A DNA stretch of 64,000 bases, from contig NZ_BDBZ01000019.1 in the NCBI RefSeq assembly GCF_001613245.1, forward strand, positions 62,001 through 126,000, read 5' to 3'. The notes below the pieces were generated by a model. That model did no database searches and had not been told where the DNA came from. It saw only the letters and a list, made by a program, of their open reading frames with translations. A program made the position numbers and the translations under genes. Below are positions 43,738-52,284 of this stretch, in pieces (position 1 is the stretch's first letter; each line of letters opens with the position of its first letter). Source of the DNA: Nocardia speluncae NBRC 108251. GTDB taxonomy: Bacteria; Actinomycetota; Actinomycetes; Mycobacteriales; Mycobacteriaceae.

Positions 43738-45453
43738 GTGACGACTGAAGATTCGCAGAACGACGAGAGAGACGCGTCCGAGTCCCAGCGGCCTGAACTG
43801 CGCGTTCTGGTCGATGTAGTCGGGGTGGACCTGGTGGCTTTCATGCTCGCGCTCAACCCGGCTGACGTGTGGAACGACTCCGTTCTCGCTGGACCCAGGA
43901 CTGCTGTGGCAGAGGATATCTGGACGGCAGCGATGGGGCACACCAGGCCGATTAAGGGATCTAGGCACCCATGGAAGACCATGCGGGAAGCCTCGCGCAT
44001 CGACGCATTCTGCAGATACGACGAGTCGCGGGGAACATCTGCAGCGACCGATTTTCATCTTCGTTCCGGAGGTATCCGGCCCGCTATCGGCGGCAATTCT
44101 TCGTTGGACGACTGCCTCCAGCTAATTGCGATGGACTGCTTTGCGGCGCGGCTCATCGGGTCCGAACAGACCCACCACTCGCCGAGCCTGGTTGATAAGC
44201 ACCCGCTAATGCCGACGGTGCGCCGCTGGTTGCGCAACGAGTCGGAGCCTCTTACTCAGCTTCTCCGAGATGCTTTCGCTGCGACCGATGAGGCCGACCT
44301 TCGAGGGCGTGACCGCGTCACCTACAACGAGCAAATAGAGGTCGACTGGTCGACTGGAGGCGGCGGCAGTCTAAGTCTGCGCGATATTGGCACCCACATC
44401 ATTTCAAGCCTGCTCATCGACGAAGACCTCGATGCCCGGGTCCTTATTCGAGTAGCGGAGGCTGTACGCGATGGGCTCGGCCGCGCACGCCGATTGGCTG
44501 CCGGTGAGACCGTGCCCGTGAAGACGTTGATCGCACTGGGCGATCTGACGTTACCTCGGGGTGCTGGGCCAATCGAGATTGCCGGTGGCCGGATCCGCCG
44601 CCCAACCGTCTTGGATCGCCGGCTGAACTCGTTTGCCGCGGAACCCGACCTCATCCTCGAGGTTGACCAACCAGTTCGATTTATCGAAGCCCGGCTGTCG
44701 CCGCCTCCAGTGCACAATGGGCATGAGCAGCTCACCCGGTTCGTCGCGAGTAGCGAACGACGCAAGAAGTTCCTGCCTGAGTTAATTCAGGCTTCTGAGG
44801 ATCTCCAGGAGACGATCCGCCGCGTTCGGTTCGCGATAGTGCTAGCTTCCCCAAATGAAGAGGTGTTTCGCCCAGTATGGCGGTTCACTCGGCAGAACCA
44901 TCCGCTCACATCAAGCGGGTCGAATTCGCATCAACCGAATCCATCACCTGGAGTAGTCAAGACCCAGCTACCTCCCCAGATCGACGCTGGTACGGCCGTG
45001 GAGATCGCGGAATGGGCAAAGAAGATGGCCGGACTCCCGGACGCGCTCAAGGTTGGGCGCCGCAGGTTATTGAAAGCAACTACCGACCGGCCCGACCCGT
45101 TGGACAAGTTCATCGACGCCGTGATCGTGTGGGAGTCCATGTTCGGAACGGAAACAGAAACATCGTTCCGGGTCACCGGATCGATGGCCCTACTCCTTGA
45201 GCCCGAGAATATTGAAGCCCGGAAAGCACTGCACAAGAGGCTTTCAGACCTGTATAGCCATCGAAGCAAACTGGTACATGGCGCCGTGGGCCATGACCGC
45301 GAGAGCAGCAAATTCAAGATGGCTGACGTGCCAGAACATGCCAATGATGCGGTCCGGTATGCGATCGACTGCTTCAAACGAATACTCGACGACAAGGGGT
45401 TGTTCCCGCTCGACTCGGCAGCGAGAAGCAAGCGCATCATGCTCGGCTTCTGA
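43738..45453 (+). CDS. ApeA/HEPN-like C-terminal protein, possible defence factor
   Basis: A 571-residue protein of lower GC. Near its end, ALHKRLSDLYSHRSKLVHGA matches the helix with R-S-K-x-V-H-G seen in ApeA-type HEPN domains of abortive-infection proteins. The N-terminal 400 residues are not recognised. The start GTG at 43738 has no strong ribosome site. It is divergent from the previous HEPN-like gene with 97 bases between, suggesting one functional unit. Confidence 0.55.
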   Translation: MTTEDSQNDERDASESQRPELRVLVDVVGVDLVAFMLALNPADVWNDSVLAGPRTAVAEDIWTAAMGHTRPIKGSRHPWKTMREASRIDAFCRYDESRGTSAATDFHLRSGGIRPAIGGNSSLDDCLQLIAMDCFAARLIGSEQTHHSPSLVDKHPLMPTVRRWLRNESEPLTQLLRDAFAATDEADLRGRDRVTYNEQIEVDWSTGGGGSLSLRDIGTHIISSLLIDEDLDARVLIRVAEAVRDGLGRARRLAAGETVPVKTLIALGDLTLPRGAGPIEIAGGRIRRPTVLDRRLNSFAAEPDLILEVDQPVRFIEARLSPPPVHNGHEQLTRFVASSERRKKFLPELIQASEDLQETIRRVRFAIVLASPNEEVFRPVWRFTRQNHPLTSSGSNSHQPNPSPGVVKTQLPPQIDAGTAVEIAEWAKKMAGLPDALKVGRRRLLKATTDRPDPLDKFIDAVIVWESMFGTETETSFRVTGSMALLLEPENIEARKALHKRLSDLYSHRSKLVHGAVGHDRESSKFKMADVPEHANDAVRYAIDCFKRILDDKGLFPLDSAARSKRIMLGF

Positions 45454-45540
45454 CACTGAACCTGAGCGACTCGCACCCTACCCCTGGGCTGGTTCAGTGA
45501 TCTACTTTCTGATACTCCCTACCTGGCCGAGCGCGCCGGG

Positions 45541-46070
45541 TCATTCGAGTGCATCGTCGAGTGCCGCGGTCAGGTCCTCGTAGCTGTTGACGGCGATCCT
45601 CAGATCGTTGACGAAAAAAGTCGGGGTCCCGTCGACTCCGAGGGCCAGACCGTCATCGAAATCGGCACGTACGCGGGCGGCGGTGCCGGGGTCGTTGTAA
45701 GCAGCGTCGTAGGCAGCCAGGTCCAAGCCGAGGTCGGCGGCGAAGCCCCGGAAGACATCGTCGAGAGGGATGCGCTGTTCCGCCCCCAGGTGGGTTGGGT
45801 TTCGTACGTGCACTGGCACATCTGCTCGAAGCGGCCCTGGGCGGCGGCCGCTTCCACGGCGCGGGCGGCGCGTTCGGCGTTGAAGTGTAAGGGAATCGGG
45901 AAGTACCGCACTACGAAAGTCACCCGTCCGCGGTATTCCTCGCGCAGTTGCTCCACAGCTGGAAACGCAGCCCGGCATGCTTCGCATTCGAAGTCCAGGA
46001 ACTCCACCAGTGTCACTCGCCCATCCGGGGCAGTGGAGAGCCGGTGACAAGGACAAATCAGAAAAACGTG
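45541..46070 (-). pseudogene. dsbA-like thiol oxidoreductase, frameshifted
   Basis: A DsbA/thioredoxin-fold gene in two frames. VTLVEFLDFECEACRAAFPA (CEAC active site) through YETQPTWG lies in one, and AEQRIPLDDVFRGFAADLGL to GTPTFFVNDLRI in another. The break coincides with a run of five C at 45783-45787; six would restore the frame. The N-terminal anchor usual for this family is also not found. Decay or a base-call error. Confidence 0.75.
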
Positions 46071-46241
46071 AGCACACGGACACGCTACCGTCAGTTGAGC
46101 CGACCCATCTCGCGAGGCTGTACAGCGGTTCGACCGCTCTGCGTGGTCCTCGCCCCAGACTCAGGCCGACGACAATGGCGCCGGCCCATTCGCCATTGCG
46201 CGTCCATGCCGAACAACCATTGCCAGCGGCCATCGCAATCT

Positions 46242-46640
46242 TCAACCGGCGTTCTCGCCCTCGTTGCGATGGCTGATCGAAGGGACTTCGGCGCCCCGGC
46301 GATGATGAGCGGGCGCATCCGGGCCGGCATGTTCGGCATTGTGGACGGCGTCGGTGATCAGCTGCCGGACATGGTCGTTTTCCAGGCTGTAGTAGACGGT
46401 GGTTCCGGCACGGCGGGTACGCACGAGGTGAGCCAGACGCAGTTTGGCCAGATGCTGGGAGACCGAGGCGGCGGGTTTGCCGACGTAGTCGGCGAGTTCG
46501 TTGACCGACAGCTCGGCATCGGCCAGTGCCCACAGCACTTGGACGCGGGTGGCGTCGGCGAGCATCCGGAAGACGTCGACCGTCGAATTCAGTTCGTGGT
46601 CGGGAATAGGCGATCGAACCTTCCCGTTATCTGCATGCAT
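46242..46640 (-). CDS. NmtR/ArsR-family metal-sensing repressor
   Basis: A 132-residue winged-helix repressor. The HTH is NELADYVGKPAASVSQHLAK, with RRAGTTVYYSLEN as wing. DHVRQLITDAVHNAEH in helix 5 supplies Asp/His ligands as in NmtR, a Ni/Co sensor, and the tail adds APAHHRRG. It lies divergent from an MFS exporter. ATG 46640 is 6 bases after TAATAT, fitting a leaderless message. Confidence 0.85.
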   Translation of the reverse strand: MHADNGKVRSPIPDHELNSTVDVFRMLADATRVQVLWALADAELSVNELADYVGKPAASVSQHLAKLRLAHLVRTRRAGTTVYYSLENDHVRQLITDAVHNAEHAGPDAPAHHRRGAEVPSISHRNEGENAG

Positions 46641-46662
46641 ACGTAGATATTAAGTCATGCAG
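46631..46662. promoter_or_regulatory. divergent ArsR/MFS promoter with inverted repeat
   Basis: CTGCATG (46631-46637) and CATGCAG (46656-46662) form a 7-base inverted repeat around the AT-rich core TACGTAGATATTAAGT, which also holds the TAATAT -10 of the ArsR gene on the minus strand. Confidence 0.55.
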
Positions 46663-46687
46663 GAAGCTGGACAGAAGGGCCGACTCG

Positions 46688-48061
46688 ATGTTTACCTCCT
46701 TGTTCTCCCACCGCGACTACCTCCGGCTGTTCATCGCCCAGGTGTCGGCCCTGTTCGGTACGGGTCTGACCACTGTCGCCTTGGGTCTGCTGGCTTATGA
46801 ACTCGCCGGCGCGGACGCGGCCGCGGTGCTCGGTACCGCGTTGACGATCAAAATGCTGGTGTATGTGACGGTCGCGCCGATCGTGGCCGCCTATGCCGAC
46901 CGGTTCCCGCGCAGGTTGTTTCTGGTCACGCTGAACGTGGTCCGGGCCGCGGTTGTACTGCTATTGCCCTTCATCGACCAGGTCTGGCAGATCTATCTCC
47001 TCATCGCCGTCCTGCAGACGGCGTCGGCCGCGTTCACCCCGACCTACCAGGCTGTTATCCCGGATATCTTGCCGAATGAGCGGGATTACACCAAGGCGCT
47101 GTCGGCCGCTCAGCTTGCCGCGACGATGGAGACCTTACTGAGTCCGATGCTGGCCGCGGCGGCGCTGGCGGTGATCAGTTTCCACTGGCTGTTCGTGGGC
47201 ACCGCGATCGGGTTCGTGGTCTCAGCGGCACTGGTGGTCACCACCCGCATCCCGAATACCGGCGCCGGCTCTGCCCAGAGCAGTTTCATGGCGCGGATCA
47301 CGGTGGGCATGCGGATTTTCGCCGCGACGCCGCGGCTACGGGGTCTGCTCGGGTTGAACCTGGTGGTCGCGGCCGCAGGTTCGATGATCATGGTCAACAC
47401 CGTCAACTACGTTCGCGACACTCTCGGGGGAACCCAGTCCGGCGTGGCGATGCTCCTGGCCGCGAACGGGTTCGGCACCCTGCTCGTCGCGCCGGCGTTA
47501 CCCCGGATCCTCGAACGCCTCGATGCACGGCCGGTGATGATGGCCGGTGCGGCCACCCTGATCACCGGACTCGGGTCGGCGATCGCATTGTCGACCGCGA
47601 GCGGAGGCGAGTGGCGCTGGGTCGCCGCAGTCGCAGTATGGGCGGTCATCGGCGTGGGCACGGCGGCGGTGCTGACCCCGACCGGTCAGGTGCTACGTCG
47701 CTCGTCACAGGCCGCGGATCGGCCGGCGCTCTTCGCCGCGCAGTTCTCGCTGTCGCACCTGGCGTGGCTGCTCACCTACCCGCTCACCGGCTGGTTGAGC
47801 ACGACCGCCGGTTTCACCATTACCTGGGCGGTGCTGGCCGTGCTCGCTGTCGCCGGGATCGCGGTGGCGCTGCGGATGTGGCCACGTAAGGACCCGGCGG
47901 AGCTGACGCACCTGCATGAGGTCGGCACCATCGATCCGGTGCGGCTGGGTGACGCAGTCCGCGTGGACGACCGCCACTGGCTGCACACACATGTGTTCGT
48001 CATCGACGCCGAGCACCCGCGATGGCCCCGAACGGAGCGGCCGACCGCACTGGCTGCTTGA
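46688..48061 (+). CDS. MFS metal exporter candidate (Ni/Co)
   Basis: A 457-residue, 12-helix MFS transporter (FIAQVSALFGTGLTTVALGL at the start; ADRFPRRLFLV is motif A). The soluble C-terminus is His-rich: ELTHLHEVG and HWLHTHVFVIDAEHPRW. Pairing with an NmtR-like repressor suggests a nickel or cobalt efflux pump, by analogy to NreB/NrnD-type MFS proteins. The metal is inferred. Confidence 0.78.
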   Translation: MFTSLFSHRDYLRLFIAQVSALFGTGLTTVALGLLAYELAGADAAAVLGTALTIKMLVYVTVAPIVAAYADRFPRRLFLVTLNVVRAAVVLLLPFIDQVWQIYLLIAVLQTASAAFTPTYQAVIPDILPNERDYTKALSAAQLAATMETLLSPMLAAAALAVISFHWLFVGTAIGFVVSAALVVTTRIPNTGAGSAQSSFMARITVGMRIFAATPRLRGLLGLNLVVAAAGSMIMVNTVNYVRDTLGGTQSGVAMLLAANGFGTLLVAPALPRILERLDARPVMMAGAATLITGLGSAIALSTASGGEWRWVAAVAVWAVIGVGTAAVLTPTGQVLRRSSQAADRPALFAAQFSLSHLAWLLTYPLTGWLSTTAGFTITWAVLAVLAVAGIAVALRMWPRKDPAELTHLHEVGTIDPVRLGDAVRVDDRHWLHTHVFVIDAEHPRWPRTERPTALAA

Positions 48062-48194
48062 GGTGCCTCTTCGCCACTGGTGGCGGCCCCTCGGAATAGT
48101 GGGCACAGCCACCATGGCCAGCCCCCGGTAGGACAGCCGAGTTCCCAGTCGCGCGGAGGCGCGTATTCACCGGAGTTCAGGGGAGCCTGTCGCA

Positions 48195-48229
48195 CGCCGC
48201 TGTCATCGACGCCGAAGCGGACAGCGGCG
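48195..48229 (+). terminator. hairpin after MFS gene
   Basis: CGCCGCTGTC / GACAGCGGCG arms, 10 bases each, loop of 15, in the gap after the MFS gene. Confidence 0.55.
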
Positions 48230-48300
48230 CGTCGATTCCTTTCGTGCCGGCGATTCAGCTGACGGAGAATAGTTCAGCTCGGCGATCACCGGACCTGTGC

Positions 48301-48387
48301 CTACATCATGGACATGGGCATGCCAGGGAACATTCCGTTCCACCAGTTCCGCGCCATGTTCATCATCTGCATGCACATTTCCATCAT
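48301..48387 (-). CDS. methionine-rich micro-ORF, 28 residues
   Basis: ATG at 48387 is preceded by GGAGGT with 7 bases between. The 28-codon frame has 12 Met, one Cys and two Trp: MMEMCMQMMNMARNWWNG, then more Met, ending SMM. No annotation tool would usually keep it. Met-rich short segments bind Cu(I), and the locus is full of metal-response genes. It lies 122 bases downstream of an AraC regulator on the same strand. A small copper- or metal-binding peptide is the best guess. Confidence 0.6.
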   Translation of the reverse strand: MMEMCMQMMNMARNWWNGMFPGMPMSMM

Positions 48388-48509
48388 CGGGCCCACCTCC
48401 TATCAGCACCTACGAGTGGGGCCTTGGATGTACCCGCATCCGGCACGTCCATGCACATGCGCTCACACATTTTCGGGCCTCACGGTCGCTGCAGGCCGAC
48501 GGAATGGCG

Positions 48510-49286
48510 TCACGGGTCGAGCCCGGCGTCTGCGTGGAGGTAGCGTCCGGGTGAGGTGCCCACGGTCCGCCGGAATGCCGCGAGGAAGGCGCTCGCAGTC
48601 GTGTATCCCACGGCATGCGCGGCCTGGGGCACCGTGCGACCTTCGGCGAGCAGCGGCAGCGCAGCCCGCAGCCGCATATGGGTGCGCCACCGGTCGAAAC
48701 TCATACCGGTGTCGCGGACGAAAATCCTGGTGAGAGTTCGTCGACTCACTCCGATGGCGTGCGCGTGCGCTTCGAGGCTGCGCGGGTCGGCAGGGTCGGC
48801 GAGCAAGGCGTCGGCCACGGCGCGGACCCGTTCGTCCACGGGATGCGGTACGTCTATCGGCAGGGCCGGAACGGGGTGCAGCAGATCTAACACGACCGCT
48901 TCGGCGCGCAACCGTGGGTCATCGGCGAGGTCGCGGCGGGCGAGATAGGTGATCAGCTGGGCCAGCAGCGCGTCGACGCCGACCGCGGTGGGCTCGGTCC
49001 AGTCCAGGGAGCAGCGTGCTGGATCGAGGTAGAGGCTGCACAACACCGCCTCGCGGGTGGCGCCGGTCCGGTGCATCACCCCGGCCGGTATCCACAAGGC
49101 CCGGGTGGGCGGCAGTACCCAATGGGCATCGGCAACAGCGACGCTGAGGACCCCGCGACGCGTCCATGCCAGCTGGTGGTGTGTGTGGCTGTGAGCGGGG
49201 ATCCACTCCCCCGACGTCAGCGGGAACTGGCCGACGATGATCACTCCCGCGCCGGACGGGATGAACGAGTCGGCGGAGTTGAGCAT
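48510..49286 (-). CDS. AraC-family regulator
   Basis: A 258-residue AraC-family protein: N-terminal cupin (HSHTHHQLAWTRRGVLSV) and C-terminal double HTH (AHAIGVSRRTLTRIFVRDTG, AAHAVGYTTASAFLAAFRRT, GTSPGRYL). It is divergent from an MFS gene, the likely target. The metal- or drug-ligand is unknown. Confidence 0.88.
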   Translation of the reverse strand: MLNSADSFIPSGAGVIIVGQFPLTSGEWIPAHSHTHHQLAWTRRGVLSVAVADAHWVLPPTRALWIPAGVMHRTGATREAVLCSLYLDPARCSLDWTEPTAVGVDALLAQLITYLARRDLADDPRLRAEAVVLDLLHPVPALPIDVPHPVDERVRAVADALLADPADPRSLEAHAHAIGVSRRTLTRIFVRDTGMSFDRWRTHMRLRAALPLLAEGRTVPQAAHAVGYTTASAFLAAFRRTVGTSPGRYLHADAGLDP

Positions 49287-49432
49287 GGCACCAGCCTATG
49301 TCCTCAATGCGATATCATCCGGCCTCATCGCGTATTGTGGCCAGGTTCAATTGGCGCATAGCGTCGTCGAGTGCTGAAAAATTTTGCGACTCACCATGGT
49401 TGGCGTACGCCCTCGACGCCGGAACGCATGCC

Positions 49433-50878
49433 GTGACACCGGCGGTCGCTTCCGTAGCCCCTGGCCGGCGCCGGGGCGCGCTGGTGGTTCTGTGCTTCGT
49501 GCAGTTCATGCTGGTCCTCGACGACAATGTGGTCAGCGTTGCCCTCCCCAGCCTCCGCGACGAGCTGGGCTTCAGCGGCGCAGGGCTGGCCTGGGTGGTC
49601 AACGCCTACTTCCTCACATTCGGCGGACTGTTGTTGCTGGCCGGGCGAGCAGCCGACCTGCTGGGCCGCCGCCGCGTCTTCCTCCTGGGGGTGGCGCTGT
49701 TCGGCGTGGCAAGCCTGGCATGCGGACTCGCCCAGGAACCGTGGCAACTCGTGCTCGGACGGTTCGTTCAGGGCGCCGGCGCGGCCATGGCAAGTCCCGC
49801 CGCACTGTCGTTGATCACCCTGTTGTTCCCGGGCCCAGCAGAGCGCACCAGGGCACTGGCCATCTGGGGAGGAATCGCAGCTCTGGGCGGCACTACCGGC
49901 CTGGTGATATCCGGCGTGCTGACCGACCTCACATCCTGGCGCTGGATCTTTCTCATCAACCTGCCGGTGGCGGCGGCCGCCCTCGTACTGATGCCCCGCC
50001 TGATACCGGAAAGCCGGGCACGCTCCCGGGCACGGCTGGACATACCCGGCACCGTCCTGGGCACCGGCGCCGTGGTATCCCTGGTCTACGGCCTGCTCCG
50101 AGCCGGGGAAACGAACTGGACAGACCTCGCCGTCATCGCAGCACTACTGCTGGCAGTACTCTTGGCCGTCGCATTCCTCACGGTCGAATCCAGGGCGGCC
50201 GAGCCATTGGTGCCGATGGCGTTTCTCGCCGACCGGACGCGTTCGGTCGCCAACGCGGCGACGTTGCTGTTTTCAGTGGCCTTTTTCGCCATGGCCTTCC
50301 TGTTGATGATCCACTTGCAGACCGTCCTCGGATACGGTCCGTTGCAGGCCGGGCTGGCCTATCTGCCCTATGGCGCTGGAATTCTCGTGGGAATGCGCCT
50401 TTCCACCTACCTCATCACGAGGCTCGGGATGCGGTGGGCGCTGGTCCTGTCGTTCCTGATCAGTTCAGCCGGGCTGCTGATCTTGTCCAGTGTGGCGGCC
50501 GGCGATGCATACGCTACGGGCGTGCTGCCGGGCATGCTCGTCACCAGTCTGGGATGTGGGTTGAGCCTGCCGGTCCTGACGGCTGCGGCGGTCACCGGCA
50601 CCACCACGGAGAACGCCGGCCTCGGCTCGGCTCTGTTCAGCTCCGTTCAGCAGATCGGTGGCGCTATCGGCGTGGCGGTACTGGTCGCCGTGGCCGAACG
50701 TCACAGTGGCGCCGCTGCCGGTTCCACTCGGTCACAAGGTTTTTCCTTCGCACTCACGATCGCTGCCGTCATCCTCACCCTCGGTGCTGTCCTCATCGCC
50801 GCCCTACTGCGAACTCCGCGCTCCACCGCAGTATCCGCCTCTACCGACGACCGGATACCGGCAGCCGAACAGACCTGA
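49433..50878 (+). CDS. MFS transporter, DHA2/EmrB-QacA family
   Basis: A 481-residue, 14-helix drug:H+ antiporter. MLVLDDNVVSVALPSLRDEL and LGRRRVFLLG (motif A), LALIWGG-type motif C region (IWGGIAALGGTTGLVISGVL). GTG 49433 is preferred; a longer frame reaches 49298. Divergent from the AraC regulator. Confidence 0.85.
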   Translation: MTPAVASVAPGRRRGALVVLCFVQFMLVLDDNVVSVALPSLRDELGFSGAGLAWVVNAYFLTFGGLLLLAGRAADLLGRRRVFLLGVALFGVASLACGLAQEPWQLVLGRFVQGAGAAMASPAALSLITLLFPGPAERTRALAIWGGIAALGGTTGLVISGVLTDLTSWRWIFLINLPVAAAALVLMPRLIPESRARSRARLDIPGTVLGTGAVVSLVYGLLRAGETNWTDLAVIAALLLAVLLAVAFLTVESRAAEPLVPMAFLADRTRSVANAATLLFSVAFFAMAFLLMIHLQTVLGYGPLQAGLAYLPYGAGILVGMRLSTYLITRLGMRWALVLSFLISSAGLLILSSVAAGDAYATGVLPGMLVTSLGCGLSLPVLTAAAVTGTTTENAGLGSALFSSVQQIGGAIGVAVLVAVAERHSGAAAGSTRSQGFSFALTIAAVILTLGAVLIAALLRTPRSTAVSASTDDRIPAAEQT

Positions 50879-50921
50879 CCATCGATGGGAAACGGCGAGT
50901 CCAGCGGCTGGGCAGTGGGAT

Positions 50922-51301
50922 TCAGGCGAGTGCGGACACCAGATCCCGGCACGCGGATTCACACCGGCGGGATACCGCCGCGCAGATACGGCAGTGGGCG
51001 TGTGCGTCGCTGTGGTGCCCGCATTCTTCAGCACAGCTCCGACAGGCGGTGGCCCAGCTTTCGAGGACCATACGGGTGAGGTTGGCGTCGTAACCGGTGT
51101 GCCGCGACAGGCCGCCGTCGCCGTACTTTCCGTGAGTAGAGCGAAACGGTGGGTCCCTCACCGTCTGCGACCGGCGCGGTCGGCGTGTTCGCGGTTGTTC
51201 CGTATCGCCTGTCGGGCAGCGGAGAGGACGCATCCGGCGACGCATCGCAAGACTGCCCGGGTCGCCGGATGGCCGATGATGCGGTTTGCTGCTTGTGTCA
51301 T
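50922..51301 (-). pseudogene. copper storage protein (Csp/DUF326), broken
   Basis: Copper-storage four-helix bundle with a frame change. MTQAANRIIGHPATRAVLRC starts after GAGGAGTATCG at 51301; the second half is in another frame: LSRHTGYDANLTRMVLESW, CRSCAEECGHHSDAHAHCR and CAAVSRRCESACRDL, with the Cys pattern typical of the family. The middle Cys-rich helices are lost. Decayed or mis-sequenced. Confidence 0.72.
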
Positions 51302-51412
51302 CGATACTCCTCGCGGTTGCCGGTGGATCGCATGGCGGAATGTGTCCGTACATACGACCGGCAACAGCTGGTCCCCGCGGCTTGTCGGAAGGCCGCGGAA
51401 GTCGCATGGGGT

Positions 51413-52060
51413 CTACTTCTTTTCGCAGATCAAGAGGTGGAATTCGACTGCGCCCTCGTCGGTGAGCCGCTCCTCACGGACGACGGTCAAACCTGCCGTT
51501 TCGAGGTGGCCGGTGATTTCGTCGATCGGGCGAAGCCGGAACCGGTTTTCGGTGAAGGGCATCCGCGCCATCGCCGTCGGGTCGCCGACACCGAGCGCCA
51601 AGCGCCCCGTGGGGCGCAGGACACGGGCGACCTCGGTGAATGCTGTCGTGAGGTCCTCGATGAAGTACACGGTGTTGGTGCTGACCACTGCGTCCACCGT
51701 GGCAGTGGAGAGCGGGAGATCGTGCATGGCGGCAGTGTGCAGGGTCAGCCGGCCGGTGCCCAGGTCGTCACGGTAGCGGCGCCGAGCCTGCTCGATCATC
51801 GTCGGTGCAACTTCTACGCCGTGCACTGTGCCGGTGTCCCCGACTCGGTCCAGCAGTAGCCCGAGCCCGACTCCGCCACCGAAGCCGATATCGACAGCGG
51901 TGGCTCCCGGGGCCGGGTCGGCTGCCGCGACGGCAGCGCCCACGGTCGCACGGTTACCGCGGTTGAGGATCCGGCCGACCAGGCGCCCGATCAGACCGTC
52001 GGGGCGTCCGAGCTGGGTACCTATCAGATCCCACAGACGTTCTGGTACCGGCATTTTCAC
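51413..52060 (-). CDS. class I SAM-dependent methyltransferase
   Basis: A 215-residue methyltransferase: DIGFGGGVGLGLLLDRVG (motif I), HGVEVAP, then LPLSTATVDAVVSTNTVYF and RVLRPTGRLALG. It lies in the copper operon, 224 bases after copA. The substrate is unknown. Start GTG 52060 or ATG 52054. Confidence 0.82.
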   Translation of the reverse strand: MKMPVPERLWDLIGTQLGRPDGLIGRLVGRILNRGNRATVGAAVAAADPAPGATAVDIGFGGGVGLGLLLDRVGDTGTVHGVEVAPTMIEQARRRYRDDLGTGRLTLHTAAMHDLPLSTATVDAVVSTNTVYFIEDLTTAFTEVARVLRPTGRLALGVGDPTAMARMPFTENRFRLRPIDEITGHLETAGLTVVREERLTDEGAVEFHLLICEKK

Positions 52061-52229
52061 AACACGTCACCTCACTAGTCGGGCGGAGAGGGCCGATCGA
52101 ACAATGCGCGCGGCCCGGGCAGAGCGTCGGTTCGAGTTTTATTTCAGCAGCCCGGCGGGAACTCCATTCCCGGTTCTGCCACCCCCGCTTCCGTCTTCTT
52201 CTGCTGGGTTGAGTCGATGCCGGTCCTCC

Positions 52230-52258
52230 GTTGCCCCGAGCGCGGGTCTCGGGGCAAC
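52230..52258 (-). terminator. terminator of the copA operon
   Basis: GTTGCCCCGAG / CTCGGGGCAAC, perfect 11-base arms with a 7-base loop, 27 bases after the copA stop. Confidence 0.75.
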
Positions 52259-52284
52259 CGAAGTGGGCCGGGCGAGCGGCGGGA

